Under the pieces are notes generated by a model. The model had not been told where the DNA came from, searched no databases, and saw only the letters and a program-made list of their open reading frames with translations. The translations under genes and the position numbers were made by a program. A DNA stretch of 64,000 bases from Pseudoflavonifractor intestinihominis. Its GTDB lineage: Bacteria; Bacillota; Clostridia; Oscillospirales; Oscillospiraceae. Location of the stretch: positions 1 to 64,000 of the forward strand of contig NZ_JBBMFK010000011.1 of NCBI RefSeq assembly GCF_040096055.1. Direction: 5' to 3'. This document shows positions 25,517-33,258 of this stretch, in pieces. Position 1 is the first letter of the stretch; every line of letters begins with the position of its first letter.

Positions 25517-28339
25517 ATGCTGGACCATATTTACGTCAAAGGCGCCCGGGAGAACAACCTGAAAAACATCGACGTGGAGATCCCCCGGGACAAGCTGGTG
25601 GTGCTCACCGGTCTGTCCGGCTCGGGCAAATCCTCCCTGGCCTTTGACACCATCTACGCCGAGGGACAGCGCCGCTATGTGGAGTCCCTCAGCTCCTACG
25701 CCCGGATGTTCCTGGGCCAGATGGAGAAGCCGGACGTGGACTATATCGACGGCCTGAGCCCCGCCATCTCCATCGACCAGAAGACCACCTCCAAGAACCC
25801 CCGCTCCACCGTGGGCACGGTGACCGAGATCTACGACTATCTCCGTCTGCTCTGGGCCCGGGTGGGCACCCCCCACTGCCCCAAGTGCGGCAAGGAGATC
25901 AAGCAGCAGACCATCGACCAGATCATCGACCAGGTCCTCACCCTGCCCGAGGCCACCCGCATCCAGGTGCTGGCCCCCGTCATCCGGGGCAAGAAGGGCG
26001 AGCACCAGAAGGTCTTTGAGGACGCCCGCAAGTCGGGCTATGTCCGCGTCCGGGCGGACGGGTCCATCTACGACCTGACCGAGGAGATCAAGCTGGACAA
26101 GAACAAGAAGCACAACATCGAGGTGGTGGTGGACCGGCTGGTCATCAAGCCGGACATCACCCAGCGGCTCACCGACTCGGTGGAGATCGCCTCCAACCTG
26201 GCGGGGGGCATCGTGGTCATCAACATCGTGGGGGAGGACCGGGACATCCTCTTCTCCCAGAACTACGCCTGTGAGGACTGCGGCATCTCCATCGAGGAGC
26301 TGACCCCCCGCATGTTCTCCTTCAACAACCCCTTCGGCGCCTGCCCCACCTGCACCGGCCTGGGCGCCCAGCTGAAGGTGGACCCGGACATCGTCATCCC
26401 CAACAAGGACCTGTCCATCCTGGACGGGGCCATCACCGCCTCGGGCTGGAACAACATCAAGGGGGACTCCATCTCCCGGATGTACTTCGACGCCCTGGCC
26501 AAGCAGTACAAATTCAAGCTGACCACCCCGGTGAAGGACCTGCCCGCCGAGGTGATGGACATCATTCTCTACGGCACCAAGGGGGAGAAGCTGAAGCTGA
26601 CCTACGACCGGGAGCGGGGCCAGGGCACCCTGTACCAGCCCTTTGAGGGCATCTGCAACAACCTGGAGCGCCGCTACCGGGAGACCCAGTCGGACGCGGT
26701 GCGCCGGGAGCTGGAGGAGTGCATGAGCGAGCGGCCCTGCCCCGACTGCGGCGGCCGGCGGCTGCGCAAGGAGTCCCTGGCGGTGACGGTGGGGGGCATC
26801 AACATCGATGAGTTCTGCCGCAAGTCGGTGACCGACGCCCTGGACTTCATCGACCACCTGACCCTCACCGACCAGCAGATGCTCATTGCCGAGCGCATCC
26901 TCAAGGAGATCAAGAGCCGCCTGGGCTTCCTCCAGAGCGTGGGCCTCCAGTACCTGACCCTGAGCCGGTCGGCGGCCACCCTGTCCGGCGGCGAGAGCCA
27001 GCGTATCCGGCTGGCCACCCAGATCGGCTCCTCCCTCATGGGGGTGCTCTATATTCTGGACGAGCCCTCCATCGGCCTCCACCAGCGGGACAACGACATG
27101 CTGCTTGCCACCATGAAGCACCTGCGTGACCTGGGCAACACCCTGCTGGTGGTGGAGCACGACGAGGACACCATGCGGGCCGCCGACTATATCGTGGACA
27201 TCGGTCCCGGCGCAGGGGTCCACGGCGGATACGTGGTGGCCGCGGGCACCGCCGAGGAGGTCATGAACACCCCCGGCTCCATCACCGGTGACTACCTGTC
27301 CGGGCGGAAGAAGATCCCCGTGCCCACCCAGCGCCGGAAGGGCAACGGCAAGGTGCTCACCATCAAGGGTGCGGCGGAGAACAACCTGCGGGACATCGAC
27401 GTGTCCATCCCCCTGGGCACCTTCACCTGCGTCACCGGCGTGTCCGGCTCGGGCAAGTCCAGCCTGGTCAACGAGATTCTATACAAGAAGCTGGCCGCCG
27501 ACCTGAACCGTGCCAAGCTGCGGCCGGGCAAGAACAGGGGCATTGAGGGGGAGCAGTACCTGGACAAGGTCATCGACATCGACCAGTCCCCCATCGGCCG
27601 CTCTCCCCGGTCCAACCCGGCCACCTACACCGGGCTGTTCAACGACATCCGGGACCTGTTCGCCTCCACCCAGGACGCCAAGGCCAGGGGCTACGGCCCG
27701 GGCCGGTTCTCCTTCAACGTGCGGGGCGGCCGCTGCGAGGCCTGCCAGGGCGACGGCCTCATCAAGATCGAGATGCACTTCCTGCCCGATATCTACGTGC
27801 CCTGCGAGGTGTGCAAGGGCAAGCGGTACAACCGGGAGACCCTGGAGGTGCGCTACAAGGGCAAGAACATCTATGAGGTGCTGGACATGACCGTGGAGGA
27901 GGCCCTGCCCTTCTTCGAGAACCTGCCCCGCATCTACAACAAGCTCCAGACCCTGTACGAGGTGGGCCTGAGCTATATCAAGCTGGGCCAGCCCTCCACC
28001 ACCCTGTCCGGCGGCGAGGCCCAGCGGGTGAAGCTGGCCACCGAGCTGTCCAAGCGGAGCACCGGCCAGACCATCTATATTCTGGACGAGCCCACCACCG
28101 GCCTCCACACCGCCGACGTGCACAAGCTCATCGAGGTGCTCCAGAAGCTGGTGGAGGTGGGCAACACGGTGGTGGTCATTGAGCACAACCTGGACGTCAT
28201 CAAGACCGCCGACTATATCATCGACCTGGGCCCCGAGGGCGGCGACGGCGGCGGCAATATCGTGGTGACCGGCACGCCGGAGGAAGTGGCGGCCTGCGAA
28301 GGGTCCTACACGGGGCAGTACCTGAAGCGTATGCTGTAA
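25517..28339 (+). CDS. uvrA: Excinuclease ABC subunit A
   Basis: The protein has 940 residues. It has two ABC ATPase modules: Walker A GLSGSGKSS near residue 33 and GVSGSGKSS near residue 640, with signatures LSGGESQRI and LSGGEAQRV. Zinc fingers are visible as CPKCGKE, CEDCG... CPTC and CEACQ... CEVC. UvrA dimers find distorted DNA and load UvrB. It starts at ATG 25517 behind AAGGAGA and follows the uvrB group with no terminator between, so it may share the LexA-like promoter. The last 99 bases are repeated at 28467-28565. Confidence 0.97.
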   Translation: MLDHIYVKGARENNLKNIDVEIPRDKLVVLTGLSGSGKSSLAFDTIYAEGQRRYVESLSSYARMFLGQMEKPDVDYIDGLSPAISIDQKTTSKNPRSTVGTVTEIYDYLRLLWARVGTPHCPKCGKEIKQQTIDQIIDQVLTLPEATRIQVLAPVIRGKKGEHQKVFEDARKSGYVRVRADGSIYDLTEEIKLDKNKKHNIEVVVDRLVIKPDITQRLTDSVEIASNLAGGIVVINIVGEDRDILFSQNYACEDCGISIEELTPRMFSFNNPFGACPTCTGLGAQLKVDPDIVIPNKDLSILDGAITASGWNNIKGDSISRMYFDALAKQYKFKLTTPVKDLPAEVMDIILYGTKGEKLKLTYDRERGQGTLYQPFEGICNNLERRYRETQSDAVRRELEECMSERPCPDCGGRRLRKESLAVTVGGINIDEFCRKSVTDALDFIDHLTLTDQQMLIAERILKEIKSRLGFLQSVGLQYLTLSRSAATLSGGESQRIRLATQIGSSLMGVLYILDEPSIGLHQRDNDMLLATMKHLRDLGNTLLVVEHDEDTMRAADYIVDIGPGAGVHGGYVVAAGTAEEVMNTPGSITGDYLSGRKKIPVPTQRRKGNGKVLTIKGAAENNLRDIDVSIPLGTFTCVTGVSGSGKSSLVNEILYKKLAADLNRAKLRPGKNRGIEGEQYLDKVIDIDQSPIGRSPRSNPATYTGLFNDIRDLFASTQDAKARGYGPGRFSFNVRGGRCEACQGDGLIKIEMHFLPDIYVPCEVCKGKRYNRETLEVRYKGKNIYEVLDMTVEEALPFFENLPRIYNKLQTLYEVGLSYIKLGQPSTTLSGGEAQRVKLATELSKRSTGQTIYILDEPTTGLHTADVHKLIEVLQKLVEVGNTVVVIEHNLDVIKTADYIIDLGPEGGDGGGNIVVTGTPEEVAACEGSYTGQYLKRML

Positions 28340-28362
28340 TGCCGCGCCGTCGCCGCCACAAC

Positions 28363-28423
28363 AAGCGTTTTGGCCTGCGGCCAAAATCTTGATGCCGGGC
28401 GGATTCATTCCGCCCGTGCAGAT
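28363..28423 (+). repeat. Structured intergenic element core (uvrA copy)
   Basis: It begins AAGCGTTTTGGCC, folds back with GGCCAAAA, continues TCTTGATGCCG, then forms a second hairpin (GGGCGGA with TCCGCCC around TTCAT) and ends GTGCAGAT. It matches 16902-16958 read on the other strand. The stems differ in sequence but stay paired (for example CGGA/TCCG here, GCGA/TCGC there), as expected of a structure that is kept. Confidence 0.72.
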
Positions 28424-28466
28424 AAAAGGAGACAGGGCTCCCGCCCGGCGGAAGCCGGGTGGGAAC

Positions 28467-28565
28467 GGCGACGGCGGCGGAAATATTGTAGTGACCGGTA
28501 CGCCCGAGGAAGTGGCGGCCTGCGAGGGGTCCTACACGGGGCAGTACCTGAAGCGGATGCTGTAA
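28467..28565 (+). repeat. Duplicate of the uvrA 3' end (33 codons)
   Basis: These 99 bases repeat uvrA 28241-28339 with seven differences. Every difference is in a third codon position and synonymous, so both copies encode the same 32 residues and stop. The second copy has no uvrA body in front of it. The phosphatase ribosome site follows within a few bases, which suggests this copy is the older gene end. Confidence 0.92.
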
Positions 28566-28586
28566 AGAGAGAATGGAGATTTGCCC

Positions 28587-29168
28587 ATGAGAATTATATT
28601 GGCCCGCCACGGCGAGACCGGCTGGAATGCGGTCGGGCGCGTCCAGGGCGCCAGCGATACGGAACTGAATGAAAAGGGAAGAAGCCAGGCGGAGGAGCTG
28701 GGCCGCCGTCTGGCCGAGAGCGGGGAGAAGATCGACATCTGCTACGCCAGCCCCAAGCGCCGGGCCTTTGAGACGGCGGAGATCGTCTGCCGCCATCTGG
28801 GGCTCACCCCCATCCCGGTGGACGACCTGAGGGAGGTGAGCTTCGGGGAATGGGAGGGCTACACCTGGCCGGAGATCGAGGAAAAGTGGCCGGAGGAATA
28901 CGAGGCCTATCAGGAGGACCGGATGAAGGTGGCGCCGCCCGGCGGGGAGTCCCTGGGGGACGCCCTGCGGCGGATTCTCCCCGTGCTGGACGCCATTGCC
29001 GCCGGGCCGGGGGAGACCGCTCTGGCGGTGTGCCACAGCGCGGTGATCCGGGCGGTGCTGGGCTGGCGTGCCGGCGTGCCCTTTGACAACAAGGCCCTCT
29101 ACCGCTTCAACGTGCCCAACGCACAGTGGGTGGCGGTGGACTGGGACCGGACGGCGCAGAACAGATAA
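28587..29168 (+). CDS. Histidine phosphatase family protein (phosphoglycerate mutase-like)
   Basis: The protein has 193 residues. The phospho-histidine motif is LARHGETGWN at residues 6-15, and further conserved residues are SPKRRAFETAE, the acidic GEWEG and VCHSAVIRA. It belongs to the CobC/GpmB-like branch, in which most members are phosphatases with diverse substrates. The start is ATG 28587, eight bases after GGAG. It lies directly after the duplicated uvrA end and 15 bases before the GATase-like gene. The substrate cannot be assigned. Confidence 0.88.
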   Translation: MRIILARHGETGWNAVGRVQGASDTELNEKGRSQAEELGRRLAESGEKIDICYASPKRRAFETAEIVCRHLGLTPIPVDDLREVSFGEWEGYTWPEIEEKWPEEYEAYQEDRMKVAPPGGESLGDALRRILPVLDAIAAGPGETALAVCHSAVIRAVLGWRAGVPFDNKALYRFNVPNAQWVAVDWDRTAQNR

Positions 29169-29183
29169 AAGGAGGTCGTGCCC

Positions 29184-29531
29184 ATGGCGCGAGATATGAT
29201 CGCAGTGCTGAATCTGGGCAGCCGGGAGAACGAGCGGCTGCTGGCGGAGATCCGGTCTCTGGGGGTGGACAGCGCCCTCTACCCCCACAGCATCACCGCC
29301 GGGGAGCTGGACCAGCTGCCCAACCTGAAGGGCATCATTGTCAACGGCGGCCCCGACCACATGGTGGACGGCGCGGAGATGGAGGTGGCCCAGGAGGTGT
29401 ACAACTACCAGCTGCCCGTGCTGCTGGCCGACCACATGGGGGACAGCCCCTGGCCGGAGGACGAGGCGGAGCGGATGAACGCCCTGCGGGCCTTTGTGCT
29501 GGGCATCTGCGGGGCAAATCCAGAGGAATAA
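29184..29531 (+). CDS. Miniature GATase-like protein lacking the catalytic triad
   Basis: The protein has 115 residues. Residues 4-80 follow the start of the class I glutamine amidotransferase domain of GMP synthase (IAVLNLGSRENERLLAEIRSLGV, then LKGIIVNGGPDHMVD). The C-terminus (ALRAFVLGICGANPEE) follows the end of that domain, where GuaA has a phrase like FLFDICGC. The middle, which carries the catalytic Cys and the His-Glu pair, is missing, so it should not hydrolyse glutamine. GGAGG lies eight bases before ATG 29184. It may bind nucleotides or a partner protein, but its function is unknown. Confidence 0.75.
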   Translation: MARDMIAVLNLGSRENERLLAEIRSLGVDSALYPHSITAGELDQLPNLKGIIVNGGPDHMVDGAEMEVAQEVYNYQLPVLLADHMGDSPWPEDEAERMNALRAFVLGICGANPEE

Positions 29532-29536
29532 CATAG

Positions 29537-29571
29537 AAAACCGGCGCTCCAGTCTGGAGCGCCGGTTTTTT
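29537..29571 (+). terminator. Terminator of the uvrB-uvrA-phosphatase unit
   Basis: AAAACCGGCGCTCC pairs with GGAGCGCCGGTTTT across AGTCT-type loop bases and ends in a T-run. Confidence 0.93.
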
Positions 29572-29581
29572 CACAGGCCGG

Positions 29582-29764
29582 TTATTTGGAGGCGGTCTGT
29601 CCGGTGCGGCATGTGCCGGAGGAGGCGCAGCCGCTGCAGCCGCACCCACAGCTGCCGCAGGAACTGGAGCAGCTGTGCTTGCCCTGGCGGCGGTTGTGGA
29701 TGCCTCTGGCGATGATGGCCACGCAGACCGCCGCGATGATGAGACCGATGATGATATCTGCCAT
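29582..29764 (-). CDS. FeoB-associated Cys-rich membrane protein
   Basis: The protein has 60 residues. One N-terminal membrane helix (residues 2-19) is followed by a basic patch and a cysteine-rich tail with nine Cys (SCSSSCGSCGCGCSGCASS). Such proteins are commonly encoded right after feoB in Firmicutes and are thought to assist Fe(II) uptake. AAAGGAG precedes the ATG at 29764, and the longer in-frame start would overlap feoB. It is the last gene of the feo operon. Confidence 0.88.
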   Translation of the reverse strand: MADIIIGLIIAAVCVAIIARGIHNRRQGKHSCSSSCGSCGCGCSGCASSGTCRTGQTASK

Positions 29765-29831
29765 AGTGAACAGCTCCTTTCGGGGAGTGGCCGGGGCGGA
29801 TGGCTCAGCCGTCCGCCCCAGTGATATGTAG

Positions 29832-32213
29832 TTACTTGGCTGCCGCGCTGACAGCACGGGCGCCCAGAGGACGGTCCTCATACTTGTTTCTGCGCAGGAG
29901 CAGGTAGATGAGTCCGGCCAGAAGGACCAGAGCCACCACGGTGCCCACGCCGAAGGACACAGCGCCGGTCAGCAGGCCGCCCAGCTGGTAGACCATGAGG
30001 GCCGCCACATAGGCGAAGCCGCACATGTAGCCGATGGCGCCCAGGGTCCACTTCCAGTTGTTCATCTCCCGCTTGATGGCGCCCATGGCGGCGAAGCAGG
30101 GGGCGCACAGCAGGTTGAAGATCATGAAGGAGTAGGCGGCAATCGGCGTGAAGGCGGCGGCCATATCCATGGTGAGGTTGCCCGGGAACAGGACGCCGAA
30201 GGTGGAGACCACCTCCTCCTTGGCGATGAGGCCGGTGACCGTGGCCACGGTGGCCTGCCAGGTGCCGAAGCCCAGGGGCGCGAAGATAAAGGCGACGGTG
30301 TGGCCCACGGCGGCCAGCAGGGAGTCGTTGTTGTCCTCCACCATCTGGAACACGCCGTCCACAAAACCGAAGCCCTGGAGGAACCAGAGGATGATGGAGG
30401 AGAGGAGGATGACGGTGCCGGCCCGCTTGATGAAGGACCAGCCCCGCTCCCAGGTCGCCCGCAGCACGTTGACGGCGGCGGGGGCGTGATAGGCGGGCAG
30501 CTCCATGACAAAGGGGGCGGGGTCGCCGGCGAAAATCCTGGTCTTTTTCAGGATAATGCCGGAGATAATCACCGCCGCTACGCCGATGAAGTAGGCGGAG
30601 GCGGCCACCCAGGCCGAGCCGCCGAACAGCGCTCCGGCGAACAGGGCGATGATGGGCATTTTGGCGCCGCAGGGGATGAAGCCGGTGGTCATAATGGTCA
30701 TTCTCCGGTCCCGCTCCTGCTCAATGGTGCGGGAGGCCATAATGCCGGGGACGCCGCAGCCGGTGGCCACCAGCATGGGGATAAAGCTCTTGCCGGACAG
30801 GCCGAAGCGGCGGAAGATCCGGTCCATGATAAAGGCGACGCGGGCCATATATCCCACATCCTCCAGGATGGACAGCAGCAGGAAGAGGACCAGCATCTGA
30901 GGCACAAAGCCCAGCACCGCGCCCACGCCGCCGATGATGCCGTCCAGAATCAGGGACTGGAGCACCTCGTTGCAGCCGATGGCGGTCAGGCCGTTTTCCG
31001 CCAGGACGGGCAGGCCGGGCACCCAGGTGCCGTAGTCGCTGGGGTCGGGCTCGGCCACGGTGAGGGCGGCCTGATAGGTCTCCTCATTGACCGCAAGGGT
31101 GGTGGTCTCGCCGGACTCGTCGTCGTAGAGGTAGGCAGCGGACTCGCCCGCGTCGTGGGCCGCGATGATGGCGGAGGCCTCCTCCCAGGCGCCGGAAGCC
31201 TCGTCCCAGGCATCCGTATCGGCGGTGAAGGGGACAAACCAGCCGTCGCCGAACAGGCCGTCATTGGCCCAGTCAGTGAGGTGGGTTCCGATGGAGACGG
31301 TCCAGCCGCCCATGGAGATGGCGTATACCAGCAGCATGACGGCCACAAAGATGGGCAGGGCGGCGATGCGGTTGGTCACCACCCGGTCGATCTTGTCGGA
31401 GACGGTCAGGCTGTGGGCGGCCTTCTTCTTTTTCACCGCCTTATCCACCACGGAGCTGATGTAGGAGTAGCGCTGGTTGGTGATGATGCTCTCGGCGTCG
31501 TCATCCAGCTCGTGCTCACAGTCGGCGATATGCAGCTCCAGGTGCTTTTTCAGCTCGGGGGACAGGCCCAGCTGCTCCAGCACCTTGCCGTCCCGCTCAA
31601 AGATCTTGATGGCGTACCAGCGGAGATACCGGTCGTCCACTCTGCCCTGGATGGACTCCTCAATGTGGGCGATGGCGTGCTCCACGCTGCCGGTGAACAC
31701 ATGGGGCAGCTCGCCGGTCTTGTGGGTTTTGGCCAGCTCCAGGGCCTTTTCCGCGGCGGCCATGCCGCCCTCGCCCTTCAGGGCGCTCATCTCCACCACC
31801 TGGCAGCCCAGGGCGCCGGCCAGGCGGTCCAGGTCGATCTTATCCCCGTTCTTGCGGACCAGGTCGATCATGTTCACCGCCACCACCACCGGGATGCCAA
31901 GCTCGATGAGCTGGGTGGTGAGGTACAGGTTGCGCTCAATGTTGGTGCCGTCCACAATGTTGAGAATGGCGTCGGGCTTCTCATTGACCAGATAGTCCCG
32001 GGCCACCACCTCCTCCAGCGTGTAGGGGGAGAGGGAATAGATGCCGGGCAGGTCCTGAATGACCACGTCCTTGTGGCCCTTCAGCCTGCCCTCCTTCTTC
32101 TCCACGGTGACGCCGGGCCAGTTGCCCACATACTGACTGGAGCCGGTCAGGGCGTTGAACAGCGTGGTTTTGCCGCAGTTCGGGTTGCCCGCCAGCGCGA
32201 TTTTGTACTCCAT
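29832..32213 (-). CDS. feoB: Ferrous iron transporter B
   Basis: The protein has 793 residues. The N-terminal G domain has GNPNCGKTT (9-17), the switch region, DLPG (54-57) and NMID (114-117), followed by a helical GDI-like region. The membrane part contains two Gate domains and the core region (LVATGCGVPGIMASRTIEQERDRR, whose cysteine is conserved in FeoB). Between the first membrane helix and the first Gate lies an acidic extracytoplasmic insertion at about residues 325-398, absent from short FeoB proteins. It imports Fe(II) with GTP hydrolysis as a switch. AAGGGAG stands eight bases before the ATG, and a second operator-like palindrome lies just upstream at 32230-32249. Confidence 0.96.
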   Translation of the reverse strand: MEYKIALAGNPNCGKTTLFNALTGSSQYVGNWPGVTVEKKEGRLKGHKDVVIQDLPGIYSLSPYTLEEVVARDYLVNEKPDAILNIVDGTNIERNLYLTTQLIELGIPVVVAVNMIDLVRKNGDKIDLDRLAGALGCQVVEMSALKGEGGMAAAEKALELAKTHKTGELPHVFTGSVEHAIAHIEESIQGRVDDRYLRWYAIKIFERDGKVLEQLGLSPELKKHLELHIADCEHELDDDAESIITNQRYSYISSVVDKAVKKKKAAHSLTVSDKIDRVVTNRIAALPIFVAVMLLVYAISMGGWTVSIGTHLTDWANDGLFGDGWFVPFTADTDAWDEASGAWEEASAIIAAHDAGESAAYLYDDESGETTTLAVNEETYQAALTVAEPDPSDYGTWVPGLPVLAENGLTAIGCNEVLQSLILDGIIGGVGAVLGFVPQMLVLFLLLSILEDVGYMARVAFIMDRIFRRFGLSGKSFIPMLVATGCGVPGIMASRTIEQERDRRMTIMTTGFIPCGAKMPIIALFAGALFGGSAWVAASAYFIGVAAVIISGIILKKTRIFAGDPAPFVMELPAYHAPAAVNVLRATWERGWSFIKRAGTVILLSSIILWFLQGFGFVDGVFQMVEDNNDSLLAAVGHTVAFIFAPLGFGTWQATVATVTGLIAKEEVVSTFGVLFPGNLTMDMAAAFTPIAAYSFMIFNLLCAPCFAAMGAIKREMNNWKWTLGAIGYMCGFAYVAALMVYQLGGLLTGAVSFGVGTVVALVLLAGLIYLLLRRNKYEDRPLGARAVSAAAK

Positions 32214-32229
32214 CTTGCTACTCCCTTTC

Positions 32230-32249
32230 CATTAGCATTTGCTAACTAT
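32230..32249. promoter_or_regulatory. Palindromic operator before feoB
   Basis: TTAGCATTTGCTAA is an inverted repeat TTAGC-N4-GCTAA, the same pattern as the operator at the head of the feo operon (32787-32809). It lies 17 bases upstream of the feoB start. Confidence 0.65.
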
Positions 32250-32301
32250 ACTGCCAAAGAACAGGCGGCTTCTGCCGCCGGCGCTGAGAAAGACACACGC
32301 A

Positions 32302-32523
32302 TCACTGAATCTCGATCATCTCCGCGTCCGCCTTGCGCACGCTCAGCTCATAGCCCCGCACGTTCAGCTCCATGGGGTCTCCCAGGGGGGCCACCTTCCG
32401 CACATGGATGGCCACCCCCTTGGTGATGCCCATGTCCATGATGCGGCGCTTGACCGCGCCCTCGCCGTGGAGTCTGGCGACCGTGACCGTGTCGCCCACC
32501 TTTGCGTCCCTGAGTGTTCTCAT
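32302..32523 (-). CDS. feoA: FeoA family protein (second in operon)
   Basis: The protein has 73 residues with an SH3-like FeoA fold: GDTVTVARLHGEGAVKRRIMDMGI, then PLGDPMELNVRGYELSVRKADAEMI. FeoA is a small cytoplasmic partner needed for FeoB transport. It lies 13 bases after another feoA and 88 bases before feoB. Confidence 0.93.
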   Translation of the reverse strand: MRTLRDAKVGDTVTVARLHGEGAVKRRIMDMGITKGVAIHVRKVAPLGDPMELNVRGYELSVRKADAEMIEIQ

Positions 32524-32536
32524 ATCCCTGCTCCTC

Positions 32537-32749
32537 TCAAATCATGATTCGGTTGGCCATGGTCCTGTCCAACGCGATCCGGCTGTCCTTGACCTGAAGG
32601 ATCAGGTTGCCGGCGATCTCGCTGACCACCGTGACCGTACCGTCCACCACAAATCCCAGCTCCGCCAGATGCAGGCGGACCTCGTCCTTCCCGGTGATTT
32701 TCCGGATGGTGACCGTCTCACCGGTCTTTGCCATTGTAAGCGGCATCAT
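32537..32749 (-). CDS. FeoA family protein (first in operon)
   Basis: The protein has 70 residues and is a divergent FeoA (GETVTIRKITGKDEVRLHLAELGF, then AGNLILQVKDSRIALDRTMANRIMI). It heads the feo operon behind GGGAGGCG. Tandem FeoA genes before feoB are common in Clostridia. Which copy partners FeoB is not known. Confidence 0.9.
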   Translation of the reverse strand: MMPLTMAKTGETVTIRKITGKDEVRLHLAELGFVVDGTVTVVSEIAGNLILQVKDSRIALDRTMANRIMI

Positions 32750-32786
32750 AAATACGCCTCCCGGCTGAAAGATTTCCCTGATGCGG

Positions 32787-32809
32787 TAATTAGCTTGCGC
32801 TAACTAATT
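32787..32809. promoter_or_regulatory. Palindromic iron-type operator at the head of the feo operon
   Basis: TTAGC-TTGC-GCTAA is embedded in a wider AATTAGC...GCTAACTAATT repeat, downstream of the -10 box in the transcribed leader. The pattern resembles DtxR/IdeR-type boxes (TTAGGTTAGSCTAACCTAA), so an Fe(II)-sensing DtxR-family repressor is the best guess. Confidence 0.68.
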
Positions 32810-32819
32810 CGATGGCATG

Positions 32820-32848
32820 AGTTTACAACGGCTAACTGGATTTGTCAA
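32820..32848 (-). promoter_or_regulatory. Sigma-A promoter of the feo operon
   Basis: On the minus strand a perfect TTGACA is followed after 17 bases by TAAACT. An extra half site (GTTAGC) lies in the spacer. Confidence 0.8.
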
Positions 32849-32962
32849 GGGGGTACGGGGAAAAATTCCGGGAGAGGGAGCGGAGCCCGGGAGGCGGCCT
32901 TTCCTAGTCAACAAGAACGGAAATTTCAGACATTTGGCGGAAAAAGCAGATGATTTTGCCGA

Positions 32963-32991
32963 TTGCCAACTTGCTTCGTGTGTGGTAGTAT
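32963..32991 (+). promoter_or_regulatory. Putative promoter of the glnA leader
   Basis: TTGCCA and TAGTAT are spaced by 17 bases, with TG before the -10. It implies an untranslated leader of about 260 bases, much longer than for other genes here. The 32850-33258 gap holds this promoter, the leader and its terminator. Confidence 0.6.
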
Positions 32992-33161
32992 GTCAAAGGA
33001 GAATTTGCGGGGCGACGGAGTCCCACTTTCTTCCGGTGCAGAACAGTATATTGACAGGATTCGGCCGCAGGGTCTGCCCGGATATCCGCCCGACGGGGCG
33101 AAAACGAGTCAGAATCATGGACAGTCGGCGCCGAAGTGCTGATCCGCATATCATTGGCTGA

Positions 33162-33206
33162 GAACGAAGGCGTTCCGACCCCTCAGGGGACCGGAGCGCC
33201 TTTTTT
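33162..33206 (+). promoter_or_regulatory. Leader terminator / alternative hairpin controlling glnA
   Basis: A complete intrinsic terminator lies upstream of glnA: AAGGCGTTCCG pairs with CGGAGCGCCTT and six T follow (33167-33206). The smaller hairpin GAACG-AAGG-CGTTC (33162-33175) uses part of the terminator's 5' arm, so the two cannot form together. The operon encodes an ANTAR protein, a family that stabilises such small hairpins and so prevents termination. Confidence 0.7.
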
Positions 33207-33258
33207 CGATTGGACGTATAGGAAAACGATTTTTTGAGGATGAAAGGGGACGCGCACC

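Noticed and set aside
28370..28672. Short open frame across the uvrA spacer
   Set aside because: It has no good ribosome site, and the spacer is better explained as a structured repeat plus a duplicated uvrA end.
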